DNA of 17,467 bases from contig CAYRUO010000021.1 in assembly GCA_964427505.1 (NCBI GenBank), positions 1 to 17,467 on the forward strand, read 5' to 3'. This stretch comes from Thermanaerothrix sp034436175. Lineage in GTDB: Bacteria > Chloroflexota > Anaerolineae > Anaerolineales > Anaerolineaceae. How positions within the stretch are numbered: position 1 is the first letter of the stretch; the number at the start of each line of letters is the position of its first letter. The notes under the pieces were generated by a model that did no database searches, had not been told where the DNA came from, and saw nothing but the letters and a program-made list of their open reading frames with translations. Of this stretch, positions 5,470-11,986 are shown one piece after another. The position numbers and the translations under genes were made by a program.

Positions 5470-6504
5470 TTAAGTCACGGTTGGGGCTTCGCGGCGCATC
5501 TGTTCCACCTCTTTGCCCCAACGCAGGGGTTGACGCAGATAGTAATAAAAACCTAACGCAGTTATCGGCAACCAGAGGGCAGCGTGCAGTACCAGGGTAT
5601 ATCCGGCGGCCACCTCGCCCGGCACGCCGTAAGCGATCAGCAGGGCAATGCCGGGGGCATCAAAGGTGCCCACATAGCCAGGGGCGGAAGGTAGCGTTGT
5701 GGCCAGGTTAACGATGCCGTTCATGAGCATCAGGGCAAAGAACGAGACCTCGAATGAAAATGCGTGCATGACAAACCAGTATTTACCGGTTTCCAGTAAC
5801 CAGATGATCACGGTGGTGACGAAAATCATCAGCGCTTCGAGCGGCGAGCGCAGAGCCTCCAGCCCGCTGAGGAAGCGCAGGGCCAGGTCTAATACCCGTT
5901 CGCGCAGGCGGGCGGGGAGCAGGTGCTGTACCAGCCAGGTGATCAGGCGTTCCGCCGGGCGCGGGAACATCGCCGCCAGCAAAAAAGCCAGCAGGGCTCC
6001 GACGAAAATCGCCGTACCCCAGAGTGCCACATCACGGATGCTCAGGTTGCCCACCACGCCCGAGCCGTGGGTCAGGCGCGCCAGTTCCCCTAGGTTGAGG
6101 AACACAAACGCCAGCATGACCACGCCGTCATAGATGCGCTCTACGATGATGGTAGCCAGCGACGCCGAGATGGAGACCCCTTCACGTTGTTTAAGCACCG
6201 CGGCACGCAGGACTTCACCGGCGCGGGCGGGATAAATGTTATTCCCCATATAGCCGATGGCAACGATGGGAAACATGACGCGGGTGGGGATGGGTTTAAG
6301 TGGGCGTAAGAGGTAGTGCCAACGCCAGGCACGTACCCACACCCCCAAAAAATAGACTGCCACGCCCGGCAATATCCACACGTATTGGGCGTCTTTCATC
6401 GCCTCCCACACCAAGGGCAGGTGCAAGTTGCGCAGAGCCAAGGTTAAGAAGACCAGGCTGATGACCAGCCCGAGCCAGAATTGCCAGCGTTTGAGAAATG
6501 ACAT
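5470..6504 (-). CDS. Flippase-like integral membrane protein (LPG synthase TM / UPF0104 family)
   Basis: This is a 344-residue polytopic protein with about seven to eight hydrophobic segments, the first at about residues 8-24 and the last at about 300-322. Two signatures of the LPG_synthase_TM family (PF03706-type, COG0392) are visible: GNNIYPARAGEVLRA at about 87-101 with ATIIVERIYDG at 117-127, and LPSAPGYVGTFDA at 271-283. Members include the flippase half of MprF and archaeal AglD-related proteins. The soluble lysyl-transferase half of MprF is absent, so a lipid or lipid-linked sugar transporter is the best guess. ATG 6504 has only a weak ribosome binding site. The FAD oxidoreductase follows after 26 bp and a small membrane-protein gene precedes it by 52 bp. 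Confidence 0.87.
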   Translation of the reverse strand: MSFLKRWQFWLGLVISLVFLTLALRNLHLPLVWEAMKDAQYVWILPGVAVYFLGVWVRAWRWHYLLRPLKPIPTRVMFPIVAIGYMGNNIYPARAGEVLRAAVLKQREGVSISASLATIIVERIYDGVVMLAFVFLNLGELARLTHGSGVVGNLSIRDVALWGTAIFVGALLAFLLAAMFPRPAERLITWLVQHLLPARLRERVLDLALRFLSGLEALRSPLEALMIFVTTVIIWLLETGKYWFVMHAFSFEVSFFALMLMNGIVNLATTLPSAPGYVGTFDAPGIALLIAYGVPGEVAAGYTLVLHAALWLPITALGFYYYLRQPLRWGKEVEQMRREAPTVT

Positions 6505-6556
6505 GGTGAGAATGCCCCTGAATGGTGTGAGGTGCGGCTTTTGGGCTTACTTGCTT

Positions 6557-6697
6557 TCAGAACTGCACCACGGCGGTAATGATCATCGCCAAGATAATCA
6601 TCACGGCCAGGGCGGCGAAGATATACTGCTGGATGCGCTGTCGGCGCTGTTCGGCTTCTTTACGGGTGAGTTTACCCGAGCGCGATTTCGATGCCAT
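6557..6697 (-). CDS. Small single-helix membrane protein (46 residues), unknown function
   Basis: This short reading frame starts with MASKSRSGKLTRKEAEQRR, a strongly basic N-terminus of about 23 residues. It is followed by one hydrophobic helix (about 26-44, including IFAALAVMIILAMIITAVV) and ends at VVQF. The distribution of charge predicts a cytoplasmic N-terminus and one transmembrane pass. The ATG at 6697 is preceded by GGAGGA 8-9 nt upstream, and a promoter-like CTGACA-N18-TAAAAT lies just before that. It is the first gene of the set that continues into the flippase and oxidoreductase genes (52 bp gap). I do not recognise a family; it could be a small accessory subunit of a membrane complex. 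Confidence 0.7.
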   Translation of the reverse strand: MASKSRSGKLTRKEAEQRRQRIQQYIFAALAVMIILAMIITAVVQF

Positions 6698-6722
6698 GGA
6701 TCGTTTCCTCCAACCGCAGATG

Positions 6723-6752
6723 ATTTTACCCTAAAAGCGGGCCCTATGTCAG
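6723..6752 (-). promoter_or_regulatory. Sigma-70-type promoter for the small protein/flippase/oxidoreductase operon
   Basis: On the minus strand, CTGACA (6752-6747) and TAAAAT (6728-6723) are separated by 18 bp. Transcription would start near 6716, just upstream of the GGAGGA ribosome binding site of the 46-residue gene. It follows the terminator of the preceding gene, which supports a new transcription unit. Confidence 0.5.
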
Positions 6753-6758
6753 GGAATG

Positions 6759-6780
6759 AAAAGCCCGGGATGACCCGGGC
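6759..6780 (-). terminator. Intrinsic terminator of the FmdB-like gene
   Basis: Read on the minus strand, GCCCGGG-TCAT-CCCGGGC is a perfect 7-bp GC-only stem with a tetraloop, followed directly by TTTT. It lies 48 bp after the stop of the zinc-ribbon gene and before the next promoter. Confidence 0.8.
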
Positions 6781-6827
6781 AAGGTTGAAAGATAGCGATG
6801 ACGTGAGAAGTTAAGGCAGAAAACAAA

Positions 6828-7109
6828 TTAATCGGTGCTGTTGGCGCTGCTGGTCTTGTTCCCTTCGGATGTGCTCTCACTGCTCTTGCTCTCGCTGTGG
6901 TGCGAGGACGAGCGGCTGGCCCCGGAGGGCGAACGATGATCGGTGGCGTAGAAGCCCGAGCCCTTGAAGATGATGCCCACCGGCGCATACACCTTGTGCA
7001 GGGATTTTTTCCCGCACTCCGGGCACCACGTCAAGGGCGGATCAGAAAAGCGTTGATTGCGTTCGAATTGGACGCCGCAGTTATCGCACCGATAGGTATA
7101 GACCGGCAT
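6828..7109 (-). CDS. FmdB-family zinc-ribbon protein
   Basis: This 93-residue protein starts MPVYTYRCDNCG and has two CxxC pairs (C8/C11 and C29/C32), the FmdB/CxxC_CXXC_SSSS zinc-ribbon pattern. After GSGFYATDH the last ~30 residues are a Ser-rich, likely disordered tail typical of the family. FmdB proteins were named from a formamidase operon and are called putative regulators; the real role is mostly unknown. The ATG at 7109 has a full GGAGGTGA ribosome binding site upstream. The gene has its own strong promoter (7158-7186) and terminator (6759-6780), so it is monocistronic. It does not seem functionally tied to the flippase operon. Confidence 0.93.
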   Translation of the reverse strand: MPVYTYRCDNCGVQFERNQRFSDPPLTWCPECGKKSLHKVYAPVGIIFKGSGFYATDHRSPSGASRSSSHHSESKSSESTSEGNKTSSANSTD

Positions 7110-7157
7110 ACGCTCACCTCCTTAAAAGCACACCCAAAAACCCTAACACAGGGCTAA

Positions 7158-7186
7158 ATTGTAAGACGTTTGCGCCAGATTGACAA
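7158..7186 (-). promoter_or_regulatory. Strong sigma-70-type promoter of the FmdB-like gene
   Basis: On the minus strand, TTGTCA (7186-7181) and TACAAT (7163-7158) are separated by exactly 17 bp, near-consensus in both hexamers. The predicted start is near 7151, giving a leader of about 42 nt before ATG 7109 with its GGAGGTGA site. Confidence 0.7.
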
Positions 7187-7242
7187 GGTTTTTAACATTG
7201 CAGTTGCTTTACAGTGGAAACAAAAACGTCCTACGATGCGTC

Positions 7243-7248
7243 TATAAT
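7243..7248 (+). promoter_or_regulatory. Consensus -10 box upstream of the lipoprotein gene
   Basis: TATAAT lies 44 bp before the lipoprotein start in an AT-rich stretch, on the opposite strand to the FmdB promoter. No convincing -35 hexamer is found 16-18 bp upstream (the region reads AACAAAAACG), so the promoter would be -10 driven or activator dependent. Confidence 0.35.
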
Positions 7249-7291
7249 TTTAGATAAATATACTCCAATATGCTGTGTTTGGAGGTGGATG

Positions 7292-7822
7292 ATGTCTCGG
7301 TTGTGGCTTGGATTATCCTTGATCGGTGTATTGGCATTGGTCAATGCGTGTGTCCCGGCGGAGCCAACCCTTCAACCTGCGTTGTCCTCGCCTGAGGTTG
7401 AAACCCCTGCGATGATGGAGGCTCCACCGGTGCCTACGGCAACACCTACCGCAGTGACCGCGGTGTGGCCAATAACGCCTTCGGTGAGCATAGTTTACGA
7501 CACAGCGCGTTGGAAGTATGATGAAGCATACAATCACTTGGTATGGCAGGGGTCGCCGGAATGCATCTTGGCTCAAAACATCGGTCGCGGTGTGCCCGAG
7601 GATTGGCGGATTGCGGAGGCGACGGTGATGCTGGGCGAACGCCAAGCGCTACGCCGAATATTCACCGATGCGGCAGGGCAGGTGCAGTTCCTGGTATATC
7701 AACTGAAAGGGCTAGAATATCTCGAAAGTGAAGGTGTTTTGCTCTTCGTGCCCTCGGCGGATTGGGAAGCCTGTGCGGCAGAGGCTGAGAGTCTGCTGGC
7801 CCAGGTGCGTGGGACACCGTGA
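7292..7822 (+). CDS. Putative lipoprotein, unknown function
   Basis: The 176-residue product has an Arg-bearing, Leu-rich signal peptide (residues 1-19) ending LVNAC, an approximate lipobox with C20 as the lipidation site. A Pro/Thr/Ala/Glu-rich linker (about 21-64) probably spans the wall or periplasmic space. A compact C-terminal domain (about 65-172) follows, rich in Trp/Tyr/Glu and with two Cys (C91, C161) that could form a disulfide. I recognise no domain. The start is ATG 7292, because GGAGGTG (7281-7287) lies upstream at 4-6 nt; ATG 7289 is almost as good, and an upstream start at 7214 would put residues before the signal peptide. It appears to be transcribed alone. Confidence 0.75.
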   Translation: MSRLWLGLSLIGVLALVNACVPAEPTLQPALSSPEVETPAMMEAPPVPTATPTAVTAVWPITPSVSIVYDTARWKYDEAYNHLVWQGSPECILAQNIGRGVPEDWRIAEATVMLGERQALRRIFTDAAGQVQFLVYQLKGLEYLESEGVLLFVPSADWEACAAEAESLLAQVRGTP

Positions 7823-8173
7823 AAAGGGCAATGTTTTCGCAACGCTTTCGTTAGACCTTCTAAAGGGGATAATTGCGATTCGGGTCCTGGGGTAGCCGAA
7901 TGCCACTCATATGGATCTACGGCTCTCGCCAGCGAATTAACAGACGAGAGCGCCGACGATGTGAGAACGGCTTGTTGTCCGGAGATCACGCTTGAAAGAT
8001 CGGTTACTTGCGGCAATGTCATCAGGCAATTGAAGGTAAAAGCATTCAAACTTAACCTTGGAATTCTCCATCTGCTTGGGTCTATAATAAATAAAATTGC
8101 ATTCCGTTTGTGCGAAATCTTTTACCACTCTTGAGCGGATAGATCCTGGGATCAATTCATGGGAGAATCTACC
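7823..8173. other. 351-bp gene-free stretch between the lipoprotein and SnoaL-like genes
   Basis: I see no credible gene here on either strand. The visible features are a 7-bp perfect inverted repeat, GCTCTCG (7922-7928) with CGAGAGC (7945-7951), without a T-run, and a TATAAT at 8083-8088. The latter has a poor TTGGAA -35 (8058-8063, 19-bp spacing) and could start the SnoaL-like gene transcript near 8095, leaving a ~79-nt leader. No terminator is obvious after the lipoprotein stop. Open frames across it read antisense into the neighbouring genes. Confidence 0.5.
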
Positions 8174-8548
8174 ATGCGAATGGCAAAGGTAGAAGCGGCA
8201 ACACGCTTGGTGCTGGCTTTTAACGAAGCCTTCAATCGCCACGATGTGAATGCGATGATGGAATTGATGAGTGAAGATGTGGTGTTTGAGAACACCAGCC
8301 CGGCTCCCGATGGCACGATTTATCGCGGCAAAGAGGCCGTTACCCGTTTTTGGGAAGATTTTTTCCGCCAATCTCCTCATGCCCACATTGAGATCGAAGA
8401 AATCTTTGGCTTGGGGTTTCGCTGTGTGATGCGTTGGCGCTACACGTGGGTGGATGCGGAGGGTAAGCCGGGACATGTGCGTGGCGTGGATATCTACCGC
8501 ATCAAAGAGGGGCGCATCTGCGAAAAACTCTCTTACGTCAAAGGTTAG
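8174..8548 (+). CDS. SnoaL/NTF2-like fold protein
   Basis: The 124-residue product has the layout of the nuclear-transport-factor-2-like (SnoaL_2 type) superfamily. A helical start (AATRLVLAFNEAFNRHDVNA) is followed by a cone of strands. Typical sequence cues are the NRHDVNAMMELMSEDVVFE segment, the RGKEAVTRFWEDFF helix, and the final GVDIYRIKEGRICEKLSY hairpin. Such proteins may be small-molecule isomerases, hydrolases or non-enzymatic; the role is not predictable here. The start is ATG 8174, with GGGAG (8161-8165) 8 nt upstream; ATG 8159, five codons earlier, lacks one. The last codons overlap the stop of the convergent GGDEF gene by 4 bp. Confidence 0.85.
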   Translation: MRMAKVEAATRLVLAFNEAFNRHDVNAMMELMSEDVVFENTSPAPDGTIYRGKEAVTRFWEDFFRQSPHAHIEIEEIFGLGFRCVMRWRYTWVDAEGKPGHVRGVDIYRIKEGRICEKLSYVKG

Positions 8549-9636
8549 GGGGCTTCCCACTCCACGCGGTTGCGTCCGTTGTTCTTGGCGCGATAGAGGG
8601 CCAGGTCGGCGCGCTTGATCAGGCTGACCAGGGTATCTTGCTCGCAACTCAGGGTGACCCCGAACGAGGCCGTCACCGGGATGCCTGCGGAGAATTCGGC
8701 TGCCGCAACCATTTCTTGCAGGCGTTGTGCCAGTTGCAGGGCGCTTTGGGCGTCCTCTTCGGCGGCCAGGATCAGGAATTCCTCGCCGCCCCAGCGTCCG
8801 ATGGTATCTCCAGTCCGAATCTGGCGCTGGAGGCATGCCCCCACTTCGCGCAAGATAGTATCTCCGGTCTCGTGACCAAAGGTATCATTGATCAACTTAA
8901 ACCGATCAATATCTGCCAGGATGAGCGCAAAACGCTTGCGGCGTGCCAGATACGCTTCGAGCAGTTGGGTTATCCCGCGGCGGTTGGGTAGATGGGTCAA
9001 ACTATCGGTATGGGCCATCTGGTGCATCTGGTTGGCGGCGGCCAGGGTGCGGCTGAAGTCATCCTTGGTGCGGGCAAGGACAAACAGCAGGAACGATATA
9101 GCCGCCAAGCGCACTTCGAGGCGGATAAATTCCACCCCCAAGTTGGCCGGGCCGGGCCAGAAGCGCCAGGCACCCAAAAGGGTGGTAACCAGCAACAGCG
9201 CCGTGCTGAACCCCAGTGCGGCACGGCGTTCAAGGGCAATGTAGCCAATGATAAATAAGATGGCAATAACCCAATAGACGGCTTCGACTTCATCCCAGGA
9301 ACGGGCCGGATCGGGCACACCAAACCACAGGTAGAGCAGTTTGCTCAGGAACAGCAGGCTGACCGCTACCAGGACAAATCGCTCAATCCAGACCAGAGAG
9401 ACGCGTTTCCAGAGCAGTGCGGCGCTCCAGAAGATGCCGGCCAGAATCAAAAACGGATAGGTGACGGCAATAAACGGATTATCCGCGCGGTGCTGTAACC
9501 AGACGGCCAAAATGGAGGGCAGGCTGGCCAGACTGGCAATCAGATAGAAATGACGCCGCCGCCGTTCCCAGCGCTGGGTAATTTCAAGCGGAGATTCGGG
9601 GGGAGCATAAGACGGGATGGGTGTTTCGGAGGGCAC
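8545..9636 (-). CDS. Membrane-anchored diguanylate cyclase (GGDEF domain)
   Basis: The 363-residue protein joins an N-terminal membrane region to a GGDEF domain that makes c-di-GMP from two GTP. The membrane region has about six hydrophobic segments between residues 30 and 188, a MASE-like sensor not assignable to a named family. The active-site signature GGEEF is at 283-287, ADIDRFKLIND (241-251) carries the metal-binding Asp, and DSLTHLPNRR (211-220) opens the domain. RTGD (274-277) lies five residues before GGEEF, the spacing of the inhibitory I-site, so product inhibition is likely. The start is GTG 9636, the only start codon before the upstream stop at 9658; its ribosome binding site is weak. 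It is divergent from the response regulator gene. Confidence 0.93.
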   Translation of the reverse strand: MPSETPIPSYAPPESPLEITQRWERRRRHFYLIASLASLPSILAVWLQHRADNPFIAVTYPFLILAGIFWSAALLWKRVSLVWIERFVLVAVSLLFLSKLLYLWFGVPDPARSWDEVEAVYWVIAILFIIGYIALERRAALGFSTALLLVTTLLGAWRFWPGPANLGVEFIRLEVRLAAISFLLFVLARTKDDFSRTLAAANQMHQMAHTDSLTHLPNRRGITQLLEAYLARRKRFALILADIDRFKLINDTFGHETGDTILREVGACLQRQIRTGDTIGRWGGEEFLILAAEEDAQSALQLAQRLQEMVAAAEFSAGIPVTASFGVTLSCEQDTLVSLIKRADLALYRAKNNGRNRVEWEAP

Positions 9637-9674
9637 AACGGGTTTTGCACCTTGATTTCAAGGATGATGGTGCT

Positions 9675-9704
9675 ATTATCGCATAAGCGGGTAGGATTGC
9701 ACAA
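9675..9704 (-). promoter_or_regulatory. Extended -10 promoter of the diguanylate cyclase gene
   Basis: On the minus strand, TTGTGC (9704-9699) and GATAAT (9680-9675) are 18 bp apart, and the bases before the -10 box are TGC, an extended -10 motif. The start would be near 9668. An inverted repeat CCTTGA/TCAAGG (9650-9663) follows just downstream and could be an operator. Confidence 0.5.
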
Positions 9705-9787
9705 GCCAATCGTAGAATTTTGGTCAATGTTATCTGATCATTTGAGGGTACATTGCAAAACTGTAAGGTTTACCCGCAGGGAAGCGC

Positions 9788-9816
9788 TTGCTCTAGAATT
9801 CGAAGGCGACTAAAAT
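9788..9816 (+). promoter_or_regulatory. Promoter of the response regulator gene, likely leaderless
   Basis: TTGCTC (9788-9793) and TAAAAT (9811-9816) are exactly 17 bp apart. A start 7-8 bp after the -10 box falls on or next to the A of ATG 9824, so the transcript would have no room for a ribosome binding site. AGAGG at 9818-9822 is only one base from the ATG, too close to act as one. Confidence 0.5.
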
Positions 9817-9823
9817 CAGAGGC

Positions 9824-10468
9824 ATGAACATCCCTTACGGCCCGATTCTGATCGTTGAAGATAATCCCAATGTGCGGGAACTGCTTGAGGTCACCTTGCA
9901 CTTCAAGGGTTACCCGGTGGTGACGGTGTCCAACGGCCAGGAAGCGCTGGATTTTCTGGCCCGCGAGCACCCGGCGCTGATTGTGACCGACATCTTGATG
10001 CCGAAGATGGATGGGTTCGCGCTGGTGCACGCCTTGCGCAAAGACCCGCGCACCACCCATATCCCGGTTATCTTTATCTCGGCGACGTATATTACCCCTG
10101 AAGACAAAGCCTTTGCCATGAGCCTGGGGGCGGTGCGGTTTATTGAGAAACCCATTGACACCGAAGATTTTCTGCTCACCGTAGCCGAGGTCTTGACCCA
10201 GGATCTGGCCGCTGTGCCACCGCCATTGGATGATCTGGATTTCTACCGCGGTTACCGTGAGCGTTTGGAGTACAAATTACGTCATAAGCAAATGCAAATT
10301 GCGCGGATCGAGCGCTTGTTGCAAACCTTGCCGGAAGAACAGCGGGCCGCCTTTGAACTCTTGAAAGCGCGCACTATGGAAGACCGCGAGCAAATCCAGC
10401 GTGAATTGGAACAACTTCATCGTATCTTGGATGAGCAGGCCCGTCTCTCCGGCGCCGGTTCATCTTAA
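9824..10468 (+). CDS. Response regulator: receiver domain with C-terminal coiled coil
   Basis: The receiver domain covers about residues 6-125. It shows the acidic pair E12-D13, phospho-acceptor D56 (IVTDILMPKMDG), the conserved Ser/Ala at FISA (84-87) and K109 in IEKP. There is no DNA-binding, GGDEF or kinase output domain. Instead a Pro-rich link (about 131-136) leads to a highly charged helix (about 140-206), probably a coiled coil, ending in a Ser/Gly tail. The output is therefore likely by protein-protein contact. No partner histidine kinase is next to it; the divergent diguanylate cyclase is the nearest signalling gene. An inositol-monophosphatase gene follows 23 bp downstream, probably in the same operon. 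Confidence 0.9.
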   Translation: MNIPYGPILIVEDNPNVRELLEVTLHFKGYPVVTVSNGQEALDFLAREHPALIVTDILMPKMDGFALVHALRKDPRTTHIPVIFISATYITPEDKAFAMSLGAVRFIEKPIDTEDFLLTVAEVLTQDLAAVPPPLDDLDFYRGYRERLEYKLRHKQMQIARIERLLQTLPEEQRAAFELLKARTMEDREQIQRELEQLHRILDEQARLSGAGSS

Positions 10469-10491
10469 TCTCAACCCGTTAGAGGTGGATT

Positions 10492-11352
10492 ATGTCGAGG
10501 CTTCCGAACGTGGAAGAGGTCATCGCCTGGGCGCGCGAAGCCGGGCATCTTTTAATGCAAGGATTGGGACGCGCTCATGATATTCGCTACAAGAGCCTTA
10601 CCGATCCCGTGACCGAAATGGATCGCGCCTCTGAGGCGTTATTGATTCAGCGCATTCGTGCCGCGTTTCCCGATCACACCATCATTACCGAAGAAAGCGG
10701 TACCCTTGGCCAGGGAGATGCTGCCTGCTGGTATATTGATCCTCTGGATGGCACGGTCAACTATGCCCATGGCCTGCCGATTTTCGCCGTCTCGGTGGCG
10801 TTTGTGCAGGATGGGATTCCCCAGGTTGGGGTGGTGTATGACCCCAGCCGGGAGGAGTGCTTTTACGCCGTGCGGGGCGCGGGGGCTTACTTAAACGGTA
10901 AGCCCATTTATCCCTCGACGACGGCGGAACTCATTCGCAGTTTACTGGTGACCGGCTTTCCCTACGATATGAGTGGGCGCGAGCCGGATAACCTGGATCT
11001 CTATGCCCATTTTGCCCGCCGCAGTCAGGGCGTTCGCCGCTTGGGTTCGGCGGCATTGGATTTATGTTATGTGGCGGCGGGTCGGCTGGATGGGTATTGG
11101 GAGATGGGGGTTGCCCCTTGGGATATCGCCGCTGCGCTGGTTATTGCCGCGGAAGCCGGGGTGGTGGTGACCCGTCTGACGGGCGAGCCGGACCCACTGC
11201 GCTTACCGTGCAGTTTGCTGGCGGCTAACCCGGCGCTTTATCCACACCTGCTGGCCGAGGTGCGGGCAGTTATAGGAGCAGATGGCGTGCCCACGATCAG
11301 TGTTTGCGGCGACGATGGCCGCGGCGCGCACGCAGCCAAACCCACAGCGTGA
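10492..11352 (+). CDS. Inositol-1-monophosphatase family protein
   Basis: This Mg2+-dependent sugar-phosphate phosphatase family includes inositol monophosphatase (SuhB), CysQ-like and related enzymes. The 286-residue product has the metal-binding signatures: ITEES (65-69), YIDPLDGTVNYAHGLP (81-96, with D83, D86 and G87-T88) and APWDIAAALVIAAEAGG-like sequence at 208-223 with D211. Specificity (myo-inositol, fructose-1,6-bisphosphate, histidinol or NADP phosphatase) cannot be fixed from motifs. ATG 10492 has AGAGGTG 5 nt upstream. The last ~20 codons run beyond the usual end and overlap the convergent reductase by 56 bp. It is likely co-transcribed with the response regulator. Confidence 0.92.
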   Translation: MSRLPNVEEVIAWAREAGHLLMQGLGRAHDIRYKSLTDPVTEMDRASEALLIQRIRAAFPDHTIITEESGTLGQGDAACWYIDPLDGTVNYAHGLPIFAVSVAFVQDGIPQVGVVYDPSREECFYAVRGAGAYLNGKPIYPSTTAELIRSLLVTGFPYDMSGREPDNLDLYAHFARRSQGVRRLGSAALDLCYVAAGRLDGYWEMGVAPWDIAAALVIAAEAGVVVTRLTGEPDPLRLPCSLLAANPALYPHLLAEVRAVIGADGVPTISVCGDDGRGAHAAKPTA

Positions 11353-11893
11353 TCAGCGGCCAGACCCAGGCTAAGTCACCCGGGCCGTTGGCACCGGTGC
11401 GAGGGGCGACGCGGCGCAGGCGAACAACACGGTAGTCGGCGGTGCGCTGGCGCAGGATGTTTTCATCCAGGCGCGGGCTGACTCCAAAGAGCGATGCCGC
11501 CGGGCCGCTGGAAGCCAGGACGGCTTTGAGCGCTTCCCAACGCAGTTCGGGTTCCAGAATCTCTTCGGCTACTCCAACCCACCAGCCGTCCGGCAGCCAT
11601 AGTTCTACCTGTGGGTTGGCTAAGAGGTTGCGATACCAATCGCAGGTTGGACCAAAACCGGCGACGCAGTAGATTTCGCCGTTGCGCAGGGCGTAGTTGA
11701 GCGGGGTGTAATAGCGTTTCCCGCTTCGACGACCGCTGTGGACCAGGACGAAGATGCGTCCGGTCAGAGCCGGCCAGAAATTGAGCCATGGGCCTAGCCC
11801 CAACCGCCACACCAGGACCATAAACCGATTGAAGTAGCGAAACAGACGCGCGAGGGTCTGCGCGGTGAGAGGAGCATGAGGTTGATCGGACAT
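11297..11893 (-). CDS. DDN-like nitroreductase/quinone reductase family protein (F420-type)
   Basis: The 198-residue product matches the split-barrel DDN/F420H2-dependent quinone reductase family. It has VLVHSGRRSGKRYYTPLNY (49-67), then the YCVAGFGPTCDWYRNLLANP region (75-94), in which DWYRNL replaces the common P-x-WYHNL and a cofactor-phosphate-binding loop lies nearby. Mycobacterial members reduce quinones or nitroimidazoles with deazaflavin F420; here F420 use is inferred from family. The C-terminus has a Trp/Leu-rich hydrophobic helix (about 174-189) and a very basic tail (RARRGHRRRKH), suggesting a membrane anchor. The start is ATG 11893, with GGAGG 5 nt upstream; the ATG at 11905 contains that GGAGG itself. 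It has its own promoter and is divergent from coaE. Confidence 0.88.
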   Translation of the reverse strand: MSDQPHAPLTAQTLARLFRYFNRFMVLVWRLGLGPWLNFWPALTGRIFVLVHSGRRSGKRYYTPLNYALRNGEIYCVAGFGPTCDWYRNLLANPQVELWLPDGWWVGVAEEILEPELRWEALKAVLASSGPAASLFGVSPRLDENILRQRTADYRVVRLRRVAPRTGANGPGDLAWVWPLITLWVWLRARRGHRRRKH

Positions 11894-11910
11894 AACGGCC
11901 TCCATAAGTA

Positions 11911-11939
11911 ATTGTACCCATCTCTGTATTTTCTCTTAA
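11911..11939 (-). promoter_or_regulatory. Promoter of the DDN-like reductase gene
   Basis: On the minus strand, TTAAGA (11939-11934) and TACAAT (11916-11911) are spaced by 17 bp. The predicted start, near 11904, leaves a leader of about 11 nt that still contains the GGAGG ribosome binding site. Confidence 0.5.
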
Positions 11940-11957
11940 CAGTTTTGTCATTAATCT

Positions 11958-11986
11958 TTGACATTCTGCCCAGGCAAGGCTAAAAT
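11958..11986 (+). promoter_or_regulatory. Near-consensus sigma-70 promoter upstream of coaE
   Basis: A perfect TTGACA (11958-11963) and TAAAAT (11981-11986) are exactly 17 bp apart. The predicted start, near 11993, coincides with an ATG at 11992 that opens a 31-codon frame ending inside the coaE start. A leader of about 91 nt precedes coaE. Confidence 0.7.

Noticed and set aside
5444..5521. 26-residue upstream extension of the FAD oxidoreductase
   Set aside because: It would overlap the flippase gene by over 50 bp, and the Rossmann fold begins directly at MKIAIIGAG (5443), which has a GGGAG site.
7699..8049. 116-codon minus-strand open frame over the lipoprotein 3' end
   Set aside because: It is antisense to the lipoprotein domain, starts in a non-coding stretch without a ribosome binding site, and has Ser/Ala-rich random-like content.
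7937..8836. Minus-strand open frame covering the gene-free stretch and the SnoaL-like gene
   Set aside because: It overlaps the end of the GGDEF gene on the same strand and the SnoaL-like gene on the other, has low-complexity content and no ribosome binding site.
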